Assembly (NCBI GenBank): GCA_963552605.1
Contig: CAUVKI010000032.1
Span: forward strand, 1 to 23,302
DNA from: CAUVKI01 sp963552605
GTDB taxonomy: Bacteria; Bacillota; Clostridia; Tissierellales; Peptoniphilaceae
Reading direction: 5' to 3'
DNA length: 23,302 nucleotides
The translations under genes and the position numbers were made by a program. Shown in pieces: positions 1-7,120 of the stretch (positions within the stretch are counted from its first letter, which is position 1; each line of letters opens with the position of its first letter). Under the pieces are notes generated by a model. That model was not told the origin of the DNA and did not search any database. It saw only the letters and a list, made by a program, of their open reading frames with translations.

Positions 1-256
1 GCTTTCCGTCTTTGGTTTTTGCCAAGACGTCTACGATTGCGGCTCTTCCTATTGCATTTTCCATATTGTATTGGGTGATACTTTCTATCACCTTTACAGG
101 ATTTTCAAGAATTGTGTTTACCAAAATTTCCGTGCATTTAGGATTTTTGAATACTGCCCTTGAAAAAATATCATTCATAATTACCGCATTTCTTATTTGC
201 AATTTAACTTCTTCTTTTTCACTTTCACTGGGCTCTTTCTTAAGTTCTTTTTCCAT
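1..256 (-). CDS. Rpn/PDDEXK_2-family nuclease or transposase-like protein, 5' part only
   Basis: The gene runs off the left edge; 85 codons are visible, starting from ATG at 256-254. An AAAGGGGGG ribosome binding site lies 6 nt upstream of that ATG. The visible part has a charged N-terminus, then a segment around residues 20-50 (IMNDIFSRAVFKNPKCTEIL) and ends with GRAAIVDVLAKTKDGK. That ending resembles the entry to the PD-(D/E)xK core of the Rpn/PDDEXK_2 family, where an Asp in a DV.A...G pattern precedes the E-x-Q catalytic strand. The E-x-Q strand lies outside the window, so catalytic integrity cannot be judged. Family members promote recombination or act in phage defence, and are often multicopy. 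A TATAAT at 282-277 could be the -10, but no clear -35 is seen. The family call is by pattern memory. Confidence 0.6.
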   Translation of the reverse strand, partial: MEKELKKEPSESEKEEVKLQIRNAVIMNDIFSRAVFKNPKCTEILVNTILENPVKVIESITQYNMENAIGRAAIVDVLAKTKDGK

Positions 257-408
257 TTCATTCCCCCCTTTAGGTTATTATATCATACTTTGTGGTAGAA
301 CCTTCGTATGATGACATTACCCCTATTTATAAAAATTATTTTGTGGGAGTGCGTGGAGAAAAAACTTTTCTTTGCACTCAAGTTTTTGACTGCTTTTTGT
401 TTACCGCA

Positions 409-425
409 GCGTGTCGAGTACACGC
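409..425. repeat. Perfect 6-bp inverted repeat abutting the -35 box
   Basis: The arms GCGTGT (409-414) and ACACGC (420-425) are separated by 5 nt (CGAGT). The right arm ends one base before the TTGACT -35 box of the thiamine operon. The position suits an operator or activator site, but no regulator is identified, and chance is possible for a 6-bp arm. Confidence 0.4.
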
Positions 426-426
426 C

Positions 427-455
427 TTGACTTTCAAATTCTAAAACTATATAAT
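427..455 (+). promoter_or_regulatory. Sigma-A promoter of the thiamine-precursor uptake operon
   Basis: TTGACT (427-432), a 17-nt spacer, then a perfect TATAAT (450-455). Transcription would start near 461-463, right at the 5' edge of the TPP riboswitch. This matches the expected architecture of a riboswitch-controlled operon. Confidence 0.85.
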
Positions 456-459
456 GGCG

Positions 460-567
460 ACGACGCTAGGGGAGCTTTTGCTGAGAGATTTTTATCGACC
501 CTTTGAACTTGTGCGGGTAATTCCGCCGAAAGGAAGCCGGCTCCGTTTTTTTTGCGGGGCTTTTTTT
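460..567 (+). promoter_or_regulatory. TPP (thiamine pyrophosphate) riboswitch with intrinsic terminator
   Basis: The conserved THI-box elements occur in order. GGGGAGC lies at 469-475 and GCTGAGAG at 480-487. ACCCTTTGAACTTG lies at 498-511 and forms the pyrimidine-sensing side. CGGGTAATTCCG lies at 514-525, followed by AAAGGAAG at 529-536. Directly after comes a hairpin GCTCCG (540-545) / CGGGGC (555-560) with seven T residues (561-567), a Rho-independent terminator. The hairpin starts where the 3' side of the riboswitch ends. This supports transcription attenuation: bound TPP should favour the terminator and switch off the transport genes that start at 589. The architecture and the thiamine-related genes downstream agree with each other. 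Confidence 0.93.
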
Positions 568-588
568 GTGTTTAAGAAAGGAGATTTT

Positions 589-882
589 ATGAAGAATGCA
601 GCAATCGCAGTACAGGTTTTGCCAATCTCGGAAGATGACAAAGAGGTGGTGAGAATAGTCGATAAAGCAATAGAGGCTATTCAAAAGTCCGGTTATTCCT
701 ATGTGGTCGGACCTTTTGAAACTACCGTTGAAGGAGATTATGAAGGGCTTATGGAACTCTTAAAAAGCCTACTTCCGATAGCGGTGGAGGCGGGAGCAAA
801 AAAAGTCGCACTCTATTGTCGGATTTTTTATTCCACCGATAAGATGATGACTACCGATGAGAAGATTTCAAAATACAAATAA
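589..882 (+). CDS. Thiamine-binding protein, MTH1187/YkoF family
   Basis: A 97-aa soluble protein. The ATG at 589 is chosen because AAGAAAGGAG sits just upstream and because the longer reading frame would run through the riboswitch and terminator. Residues 3-10 (NAAIAVQV) and the VDKAIEAIQKSGYSYVVGPFET stretch match the ferredoxin-like fold of the small family (PF01910) that binds thiamine or related pyrimidines in the cytoplasm. It is the first gene after a TPP riboswitch and overlaps the permease gene by 26 nt, so it is very likely part of HMP/thiamine salvage. Whether it acts as an intracellular ligand buffer, sensor or transporter accessory is not known from the sequence. Confidence 0.85.
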   Translation: MKNAAIAVQVLPISEDDKEVVRIVDKAIEAIQKSGYSYVVGPFETTVEGDYEGLMELLKSLLPIAVEAGAKKVALYCRIFYSTDKMMTTDEKISKYK

Positions 883-1612
883 CCTTTTAATCCCCTCGGT
901 GCTGTTTTTATTTTTGCTTATGGCGTGGGAGTGCATAGCGAGGTTCGGGGTCGTTCCTGATTTTATGCTCCCCGCTCCCACGACAATTTTTTCCGCAGCC
1001 TTATCCGACAGAGTTATTCTGTGGGAGCACCTCAAAGTAACTCTTTCGGAAGCAGCGATAGGATTATCTCTCGGAACTTTGGCGGGCGTTTTTTTTGCAG
1101 TGCTTATGGATCTTAGCGATAAGATAAAAAAAGCTTTGTATCCTTTGATAGTGCTTTCTCAGACCGTTCCCACGGTCGCAGTTGCGCCTTTGCTGGTTTT
1201 GTGGTTCGGGTATGGAATACTCCCGAAAGTTTTATTGGTAGCTCTCACAACTTTTTTTCCGATAGCCGTCGGGGTATTTGAGGGGTTTAAATCAGTGAAA
1301 GAGGAATATCTCAATCTTTTTAAGTCAATGGGTGCATCTCGTCTTAAAATATATTCTCTTTTGAAGTTTCCCTTTGCGGTTCCATATTTTTTCGCAGGGC
1401 TGAAAATTTCCGTGTCCTATGCGATTGTAGGTGCGGTGATTTCCGAATGGTTGGGGGGATTTTCGGGGCTTGGGGTTTATATGACGAGAGTCAGAAAGGC
1501 TTATGCTTTTGACAGAATGTTTGCGGTGATTTTTATTATTTCAATCATCAGTCTTTTATGTATGGGATTGGTTTCGATTGTAAGAAAAGTTATAGTTAAG
1601 TGGGAAGAATAG
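857..1612 (+). CDS. thiX: ABC transporter permease, thiamine precursor (HMP) uptake, ThiX-like
   Basis: A 251-aa membrane protein with about six hydrophobic segments. The cytoplasmic EAA-type loop is visible (KSMGASRLKIYSLLKFPFAV), as is the binding-protein-dependent transport fold of the SsuC/TauC/ThiX group. The ATG at 857 lies inside the end of the preceding gene; no strong ribosome binding site is seen, so translation is probably coupled. It should form the membrane channel for the lipoprotein encoded next and be driven by the ATPase at 2660. The substrate is inferred from the TPP riboswitch upstream and the NMT1/THI5-like binding protein. The same permease family also serves sulfonates and nitrate, but those are unlikely here. 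Confidence 0.87.
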   Translation: MRRFQNTNNLLIPSVLFLFLLMAWECIARFGVVPDFMLPAPTTIFSAALSDRVILWEHLKVTLSEAAIGLSLGTLAGVFFAVLMDLSDKIKKALYPLIVLSQTVPTVAVAPLLVLWFGYGILPKVLLVALTTFFPIAVGVFEGFKSVKEEYLNLFKSMGASRLKIYSLLKFPFAVPYFFAGLKISVSYAIVGAVISEWLGGFSGLGVYMTRVRKAYAFDRMFAVIFIISIISLLCMGLVSIVRKVIVKWEE

Positions 1613-1621
1613 GGGGAAAAA

Positions 1622-2659
1622 ATGAAAAAATTTGCGGCATTGTTGATTTTATTTTTGCTGTTTACATCTTGCGGACAAAAAGAAGAGGATTTGAATGTGG
1701 AAATTGTTGACGATAAAGATAGTTCTCAGCCCTCCGAGGGGAGATATCAGGGTGAGGTTGAGAAGGTAAACTTTGTTTTGGACTGGACTCCGAACACAAA
1801 TCACACGGGAATTTTTGTTGCGAAAGAAAAGGGATTTTACACCGAAGAGGGAATAGATCTTCAAATAATTCAACCTCCCGAAAACGGAGCGGAAGTTTTG
1901 GTTGCTTCGGGAAATGCCGATGTGGGTGTGTCTTTTCAGGATGTGATGACAAATGCACTGTCAGGAGATAATAAGCTTCCCATTAAGGCTGTTGCCGCCA
2001 TTTTGCAGCATAACACCTCGGGAATTGTATCCCTGAAAGGCAAGGGAATGGATCGTCCGAAAGGATTGGAGGGACATTCATATGCCACATGGGATTGGGA
2101 TATTGAAAAAGCTATACTCGAAGATGTCGTGACAAAAGACGGGGGGGATTTTTCAAAGGTTAAACTTATTCCGAGTACCGTAACGGACGAAGTAACCGCA
2201 CTAAGGACAAATATGGTGGATTCAATTTGGATTTATTACTCTTGGGCAGGGGCGGCATGCGAGATTGCAAAACTCCCGATTGATTACTTTGCTTTCATAG
2301 ACATAAATCCCGTATTTGATTATTACACGCCGGTGATTATTTCGTCTGAGAAATTTATGAATGGAAATTCGGAAATACTCAGAGCGTTTTTAAGAGCAAC
2401 GAAAAAAGGTTATGAATTTGCGGCGGAAAATCCCGACGAAGCGGCAAAGCTTTTGTTAAGGGAGGTTCCGACTCTCTCGGAGGAATTGGTGATGAGAAGT
2501 CAGAAACTTATCTCCAAGGAGTATATCTCGGACGCTCCCTCGTGGGGTGTGATTGACTCAAAGAGGTGGAACGCATTCTATAACTGGCTGTTTGAAAATA
2601 ATCTTATAAACGAAAAAATTGCTGAAGATGCAGGATTTACCAACGAATTTTTGAAATAA
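1622..2659 (+). CDS. thiY: HMP-binding lipoprotein, NMT1/THI5-like, ThiY-like
   Basis: A 345-aa protein with a lipoprotein signal peptide: the lipobox is LFTSC with the acylated Cys at residue 17. It would sit on the outer face of the membrane. After an acidic linker, the NMT1/THI5-like domain begins near residue 49 (VNFVLDWTPNTNHTGIFVAK) and continues with the typical GFYTEEGIDL and ADVGVSFQD segments. It lacks the CCCFC motif of yeast THI5 enzymes, as expected for a binding protein rather than an HMP-P synthase. An AGGGGGAAAA ribosome binding site precedes the ATG. It most probably captures 4-amino-5-hydroxymethyl-2-methylpyrimidine or a degradation product for ThiX/ThiZ. Confidence 0.87.
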   Translation: MKKFAALLILFLLFTSCGQKEEDLNVEIVDDKDSSQPSEGRYQGEVEKVNFVLDWTPNTNHTGIFVAKEKGFYTEEGIDLQIIQPPENGAEVLVASGNADVGVSFQDVMTNALSGDNKLPIKAVAAILQHNTSGIVSLKGKGMDRPKGLEGHSYATWDWDIEKAILEDVVTKDGGDFSKVKLIPSTVTDEVTALRTNMVDSIWIYYSWAGAACEIAKLPIDYFAFIDINPVFDYYTPVIISSEKFMNGNSEILRAFLRATKKGYEFAAENPDEAAKLLLREVPTLSEELVMRSQKLISKEYISDAPSWGVIDSKRWNAFYNWLFENNLINEKIAEDAGFTNEFLK

Positions 2660-3403
2660 ATGAAAAGCGTGGAAATTCTAAAGGCAGTCAACATAAAAAA
2701 AACTTTTTCGGAAAAGAAAGTCCTAAGAGGGGTTTCCTTTTCCATTGAGAAAGGTGAAATTGCATCTATCGTGGGAGTGTCGGGGAGCGGAAAGAGCACA
2801 ATTTTTAATTGTGTTGCGGGAACGGTAATTCCCGACTCGGGAGAAATTTTTATAAACGGGAGCTTGAAAAACGGAGTTCAGGGAGAAGTCGGATATATGC
2901 TTCAGGACGATTTGCTGCTTCCCCATATGACGATTGAAGAAAATGTTGCACTTCCTCTCCTGCTTGGAGGAATGAAAAAAAAAGAGGCTCTTTTAAAAGT
3001 GAGACACTTTTTTGAATTATTCGGACTGAAAGGCACGGAAAAAAATTACCCGAAAGCTCTTTCGGGAGGTATGCGTCAGAGAGCTGCACTTTTTCGCACC
3101 GCTATGTGTGAGAGAGAAATAATCCTCCTTGATGAACCTTTCAGCAAGCTCGACAAAATAACCAAATCTTCTCTTCATCTCTGGCTTATTGATATGGTGT
3201 CGGAACTTTCTCTCACCGCCCTCTTCATCACTCACGATATGGAAGAAGCCGTCTTTCTTTCCGACAAAGTATTTGTGTTGGGAGAAAACGGGATTATAAA
3301 GGCGGAAATTAAAATTGAAAGACCTCGCTACGAAAGAGATGATTTCATTTTCAGTGAAAGTTTTCTTGAGTATCATAAAAAAATTGCCGATTTTTTTCGG
3401 TGA
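2660..3403 (+). CDS. thiZ: ABC transporter ATPase, thiamine precursor uptake, ThiZ-like
   Basis: A 247-aa ATP-binding subunit. It shows Walker A GVSGSGKST (residues 39-47), a Q-loop MLQDD, the signature LSGGMRQR, Walker B IILLDEPF and the switch histidine in FITHD. The order and length match the SsuB/TauB/ThiZ ATPases. The ATG follows the TAA of thiY with no gap and no good ribosome binding site, so it is probably translated by re-initiation. It powers the ThiX permease. The operon closes with a strong terminator seven bases after the stop. Confidence 0.88.
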   Translation: MKSVEILKAVNIKKTFSEKKVLRGVSFSIEKGEIASIVGVSGSGKSTIFNCVAGTVIPDSGEIFINGSLKNGVQGEVGYMLQDDLLLPHMTIEENVALPLLLGGMKKKEALLKVRHFFELFGLKGTEKNYPKALSGGMRQRAALFRTAMCEREIILLDEPFSKLDKITKSSLHLWLIDMVSELSLTALFITHDMEEAVFLSDKVFVLGENGIIKAEIKIERPRYERDDFIFSESFLEYHKKIADFFR

Positions 3404-3409
3404 ACTTCG

Positions 3410-3436
3410 GACAGCAAATTGTTGCTGTCTTTTTTT
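3410..3436 (+). terminator. Rho-independent terminator of the thiamine uptake operon
   Basis: A perfect 8-bp stem GACAGCAA (3410-3417) / TTGCTGTC (3422-3429), a 4-nt loop and seven T residues. Confidence 0.93.
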
Positions 3437-3447
3437 GTCGAAGAAAA

Positions 3448-3476
3448 TTTACAATCAGTTATAGTAGTGATATGAT
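3448..3476 (+). promoter_or_regulatory. Sigma-A promoter of the redoxin-like lipoprotein / ddl / murF unit
   Basis: TTTACA (3448-3453), a 17-nt spacer, TATGAT (3471-3476). The start site would be near 3483, leaving a leader of about 125 nt. Confidence 0.7.
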
Positions 3477-3522
3477 AAGAGTGTAAGATGCAATAAAGAT
3501 TTTAGAGGGAAAGCTGTTTAAT

Positions 3523-3558
3523 ATATGCCGAAGAAAAATCGGCAAACGGTCGGCATAT
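3523..3558 (+). promoter_or_regulatory. Leader hairpin with two mutually exclusive pairings
   Basis: ATATGCCGA (3523-3531) is the perfect complement of TCGGCATAT (3550-3558). A second copy of TCGGC at 3539-3543 can also pair with GCCGA (3527-3531), so two alternative stems compete for the same left arm. No T run follows, so this is not a terminator. It sits about 15 nt before the ribosome-binding stretch. No known riboswitch class is recognised. Confidence 0.45.
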
Positions 3559-3609
3559 GTATTGAAAAATATAAGGGGGTAGGTGAGATATGGGGATAGT
3601 CGGAAAAAA

Positions 3610-4665
3610 ATGACGGGAAGAATGAAACGATTTTTTTTGCTCTCAATCCTCTTGATTATTTTTACCGGTTGCGGAAATAAAGATAAAATTTCCATCTCCG
3701 AAGCGGAGAGAGATGAAGGTTATATTCTGCTTTCCGAATACGGAATTAAATATAAGGTTGATGAGTTTAAAAGACACGAAAAAAATATTTCCAAGTATGA
3801 GAGATTCGGAGACTCCAAAGAGGATCCTCTGGAAAGACAGTTGATTTTTGATTTCCTGTCAGATGAATTGATTGAGCGCTACAACGAAATTGAAAATCAG
3901 GATTTGGATTACGAGGATAAATTTGAGAAATTCAATGAGGAAGTTTGGGAAAAAACCAAACCTCTGATGGCTTTTTCCATAATAAAAAGCAAAAAGCTCC
4001 CCAAAGATGAAAGGGAGCTGAAAGAAATCACAGGATTTGATTTCAATAAGGAGCTTGGGAAATCCGGAGGGGTTGTTCAATATTTTTCCGTTGCAAACCT
4101 CAACCCGTCGGAGCTAAGTGAAACTTCAAAAATTTTATATGAAAGGCTTCTAAGGGCTGCCGGAGATTCGGAAGAAACTATTATCGCCGCCGAACCGTTG
4201 AGTACGAGAAAGAGTTTAGGAGAAATTAAGGATCTGAAATTCTCCGCAGAGGATTTATACGGCAATCATATAGACGAAAGTTTTTTCAAAAAATCCAAAT
4301 TTACCGTGGTAAATGTGTGGGCGACTTGGAGCGATTCTTCAAGGCATTCTCTTTCCTCTTTAGCTCTTATGTCTATGCATTGCGAGAGTAAGGGCATTAA
4401 AGTTTTGGGGATTGTTGCGGATTCGGAAGACAAAGATATAAATTTGAGCCTTGCAAAACAGTTGCTGCGTGATAATTATTTATCTTATCCCAATCTTAGA
4501 AATTCCCCCGAAATAGAGAACAAAATAATTTCCTGTATAGATTCTCTCCCCGTGATATTTTTTGTGGACAGAAACGGCAATGTAGTGGGAGATGTATTGA
4601 TTGGAAGAAGAAGTGAAAATCAGTGGATTGAAGAAGTGGACAAGATGTTGGATAAATATGAATGA
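3610..4665 (+). CDS. Thioredoxin-fold (TlpA/ResA-like) lipoprotein with SxxS in place of CxxC
   Basis: A 351-aa protein from the ATG at 3610; a GTG at 3583 and an ATG at 3622 are alternatives. The signal peptide ends in a lipobox (LIIFTGC, Cys 21 from 3610), so the protein is exported and lipid-anchored. Residues about 25-205 are highly charged, mostly helical-looking and unrecognised. The C-terminal 140 residues read as a redoxin domain: LKFSAEDLYGNHI, then FTVVNVWATWSDSS, and later SLPVIFFVDRNGNVVGD with the expected cis-Pro. At the active site, WATWCxxC is replaced by WATWSDSS, so both catalytic Cys are Ser (codons 4330-4332 and 4339-4341). It cannot do ordinary dithiol exchange. Its stop overlaps the ribosome binding site of ddl, so it belongs to the cell-wall operon. 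Confidence 0.75.
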   Translation: MTGRMKRFFLLSILLIIFTGCGNKDKISISEAERDEGYILLSEYGIKYKVDEFKRHEKNISKYERFGDSKEDPLERQLIFDFLSDELIERYNEIENQDLDYEDKFEKFNEEVWEKTKPLMAFSIIKSKKLPKDERELKEITGFDFNKELGKSGGVVQYFSVANLNPSELSETSKILYERLLRAAGDSEETIIAAEPLSTRKSLGEIKDLKFSAEDLYGNHIDESFFKKSKFTVVNVWATWSDSSRHSLSSLALMSMHCESKGIKVLGIVADSEDKDINLSLAKQLLRDNYLSYPNLRNSPEIENKIISCIDSLPVIFFVDRNGNVVGDVLIGRRSENQWIEEVDKMLDKYE

Positions 4666-4678
4666 GGAGGCGTTTTTG

Positions 4679-5752
4679 TTGGAAAAGATTATTGTATTTT
4701 GTGTGTATGGAGGAAAGAGCACCGAACACGAGGTATCTCTCCTAAGTGCTAAGGCGATGTCAAACAGTCTTGACAGGGAAAAATATTCTCTAAGACTGGT
4801 TTATATAACGGAACAAGGTGCGTGGGTAAATTTGGGAGAAGCTCCGAAACACATTGAAGATACATCTATTCTCAGAGGAAAAACCGACAAAACTCCCTCC
4901 GAGTCGATTGCGGATTTTCTGCGTGATTTCCCTAAAGGTAAGAAAGCCATTTGCCTTTTGGCTTTGCACGGAACAAACGGAGAGGACGGAAGAATACAAG
5001 GACTTTTCGATATGGCGGAGATTCCCTATACGGGAGATGACTGTATGAGCTCCTCGTTGAATATGGATAAGAGTGTGATGAAGACTCTCCTTTCGGAAGC
5101 AAAAATCCCTCAGACGAAATATTTGAGTTTTACGGCATATGATTACAATAAAAATCCTGACGACTTCGTAGACAGAGCGGAGAGGGAACTGGGATATCCT
5201 ATGTTTGTAAAGCCCGCAAACGGAGGCTCTTCCGTAGGAACTTCCCGTGCGGCGAACAGAGAAGAGTTTAAAGAGAGCATAAGTCTGGCTTTTAAGTACG
5301 ATTATCGGGTAGTCTGCGAAAGAGAAATAGTAGGAAGGGAAATTCAAATATCCGTTTTGGGGCTTGATGAGCCGAAGGCTTCGGTGCCCGGAGAATTTAT
5401 AATGGAGCGTCCTTTCTTTGACTATGATGCGAAATATATAGATAAAAAAATAATTCCCATAGCTCCGGCGAGAATGAGTGCGGAAACGATGGAGAAAATG
5501 AGAGATTGCGCTGTGAGAGCCTATAAAGCCACTCGTGTTTCGGGACTTGCCAGAGTGGATTTCTTTATCACTGAAGATGAAAGTTTTTATGTCTGCGAGT
5601 TGAACACAATGCCCGGGTTTACCGAGCTTTCTTTCACTCCGGTGTTATGGGGAAAAACGGACGGAACAACCTATCAGGGTGTGGTTGAAAAACTGATAGA
5701 GATGGGCTTTGAGTCCTACGAGAGAAGAAAAAAACTCTCAAGGCACAGATAA
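4679..5752 (+). CDS. ddl: D-alanine--D-alanine ligase
   Basis: A 357-aa cytoplasmic enzyme that joins two D-Ala with ATP, giving the dipeptide used by MurF. The TTG at 4679 is chosen because AGGAGG (4665-4670) lies 8 nt upstream and the family motif begins directly (EKIIVFCVYGGKS). Visible motifs are GGKSTEHEVS (residues 11-20, with the substrate-binding Glu), the ATP-grasp segment YPMFVKPANGGSSVGTS, the loop FFDYDAKYID, and the C-terminal ARVDFF and ELNTMPGFTELS. The Lys-Tyr in DAKY is the form of D-Ala-D-Ala enzymes; VanA-type or Leuconostoc D-lactate ligases differ there. This predicts ordinary, vancomycin-sensitive wall precursors. murF follows with no gap. Confidence 0.95.
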   Translation: MEKIIVFCVYGGKSTEHEVSLLSAKAMSNSLDREKYSLRLVYITEQGAWVNLGEAPKHIEDTSILRGKTDKTPSESIADFLRDFPKGKKAICLLALHGTNGEDGRIQGLFDMAEIPYTGDDCMSSSLNMDKSVMKTLLSEAKIPQTKYLSFTAYDYNKNPDDFVDRAERELGYPMFVKPANGGSSVGTSRAANREEFKESISLAFKYDYRVVCEREIVGREIQISVLGLDEPKASVPGEFIMERPFFDYDAKYIDKKIIPIAPARMSAETMEKMRDCAVRAYKATRVSGLARVDFFITEDESFYVCELNTMPGFTELSFTPVLWGKTDGTTYQGVVEKLIEMGFESYERRKKLSRHR

Positions 5753-7120
5753 ATGACCGCAAGAGAAATATGCGATATAACTGAAGGTGAGCTCAAAAAT
5801 CTCACGGGTGAGGAAGTCATATCAGATTACTCAACAGATTCCCGAGAGATTTCGGACAACTCGCTTTTCATTCCCATAGTTGGAGAAAGAGCGAACGGTC
5901 ATAGCTTTTTTAATACCGAATTGGCTAAAAGAGGGATAGTGAGCCTTTGGAATAAGAACGAACCCTTGCTCGAAAATCTTCCCGTTATAGTTGTAAAGGA
6001 TACTTTAGAAGCTCTTTACAAACTGGCACATCACCGCTTGGAAAAGACCGAAGCGAAAGTAATCGGCATTTCGGGTTCCAACGGAAAGACTTCGGTCAAA
6101 GACTTTCTCTTCTCCATACTTTCAAAAAAGTTTAAAACCCATAGCAACAGAGGAAATTTAAATACCGACATAGGGCTTTCCTTAACGCTTCTTTCAATGC
6201 CTCTTGACACGGAATATGCAGTGCTTGAAATGGGGGTGGATCATTTCGGAGATATGGAGCTGTTGTCAAAGATAGCCCCTCCCTCTTATTTTATTTTGAC
6301 CAATGTCGGAGAAGCCCACCTTGATGATTTAAAAACCAAGGAGGGTATTGCGAGGGCAAAGACCGAATTTGTGGAGAACTTGACCGACTTTGAAAATTCC
6401 GCCATTTTTTACAACGGTGATGATGCTTTTTTTAAAAAAGCTCTTGAAGCGAGAAAAGCTGAGAAAAAAGCAAAACTTTTCACTTTCGGCTATGGAGAAG
6501 AAAACGATTTCTTTCCCATAATTGACGAAGATGGAGAGAGAATAATATTTCATCTGAATAAGAATAAAAATCGGATAAGATTGAACGCCATAGGCAGACA
6601 TCAAGCCTTAAATGCCGCCGCCGCCTTTTCGCTTGCCTATACGCTGGGAATTGAAGCCTCCGACATAATAGAGGGGCTTGAGGGCACAAAGCTTTCAGGA
6701 TTTCGCACTGAACTCACAAAGAGAGGCAAGTTTACTTTTTTGAATGATGCCTATAAATCAAATCCGTCCTCTCTAAGAGCGGGGCTTGAAGCTTTCTATG
6801 CTCTTGAGGGCTATTCTCAAAAAATAGCCGTTTTGGGCGATATGCTCGGAATAGGAGAAGATGTTGAGGCTTTTCACAGCGAAATCGGAGAAGAATTGGA
6901 TTTTGAAAAAATATCTCTGGTGTTCACTATGGGAAATTTTTCAAAAAAACTTCACCAAGCCGCAACCAGAAAATTCGGCGACAGGGCTTGTCACTTTGAG
7001 GACAGAAAATCTCTCATCGAGGCGATACGAAAGAATTCAAAGGAAGGAGTTTTGATTTTCCTTAAAGCCAGCAACTCGGAAAAATTTTATGAGCTTATAG
7101 AGGAGGTAGTATATGAATAA
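5753..7120 (+). CDS. murF: UDP-N-acetylmuramoyl-tripeptide--D-alanyl-D-alanine ligase
   Basis: A 455-aa Mur ligase that adds the D-Ala-D-Ala product of Ddl to UDP-MurNAc-tripeptide, the last cytoplasmic step before MraY. The N-terminal uridine-binding part has DYSTDSREISDNSLFI (residues 25-40). The ATP-binding P-loop is GISGSNGKTS (105-114). The central domain carries VLEMGVDHFGDME and NVGEAHLDDL. A C-terminal Mur ligase domain with DAYKSNPSSLRAGL and VLGDMLGIG follows. Length and motif order are normal. The ATG starts immediately after the ddl stop, and the gene overlaps the next one by 8 nt, so translation through the block is coupled. Confidence 0.95.
   Translation: MTAREICDITEGELKNLTGEEVISDYSTDSREISDNSLFIPIVGERANGHSFFNTELAKRGIVSLWNKNEPLLENLPVIVVKDTLEALYKLAHHRLEKTEAKVIGISGSNGKTSVKDFLFSILSKKFKTHSNRGNLNTDIGLSLTLLSMPLDTEYAVLEMGVDHFGDMELLSKIAPPSYFILTNVGEAHLDDLKTKEGIARAKTEFVENLTDFENSAIFYNGDDAFFKKALEARKAEKKAKLFTFGYGEENDFFPIIDEDGERIIFHLNKNKNRIRLNAIGRHQALNAAAAFSLAYTLGIEASDIIEGLEGTKLSGFRTELTKRGKFTFLNDAYKSNPSSLRAGLEAFYALEGYSQKIAVLGDMLGIGEDVEAFHSEIGEELDFEKISLVFTMGNFSKKLHQAATRKFGDRACHFEDRKSLIEAIRKNSKEGVLIFLKASNSEKFYELIEEVVYE

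Larger units (their letters stand above)
257..588. other. Divergent intergenic region, nuclease gene / thiamine operon
   Basis: About 330 nt without a protein gene. It holds a possible -10 for the leftward gene (282-277) and an imperfect hairpin with arms GAGTGC (347-352) and GCACTC (374-379), followed by a short T run. Further right are a perfect dyad (409-425), the sigma-A promoter of the thiamine operon (427-455) and the TPP riboswitch with its terminator (about 460-567). The last three are listed separately. Confidence 0.6.

Noticed and set aside
454..588. N-terminal extension of the thiamine-binding protein (ATG at 456-area, frame open from 454)
   Set aside because: The extension is the translated riboswitch and terminator; a strong ribosome binding site precedes the ATG at 589, where the family homology begins.
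4601..4678. Longer start for ddl inside the lipoprotein gene
   Set aside because: AGGAGG at 4665-4670 is ideally spaced for TTG 4679, and the conserved Ddl N-terminus starts there.
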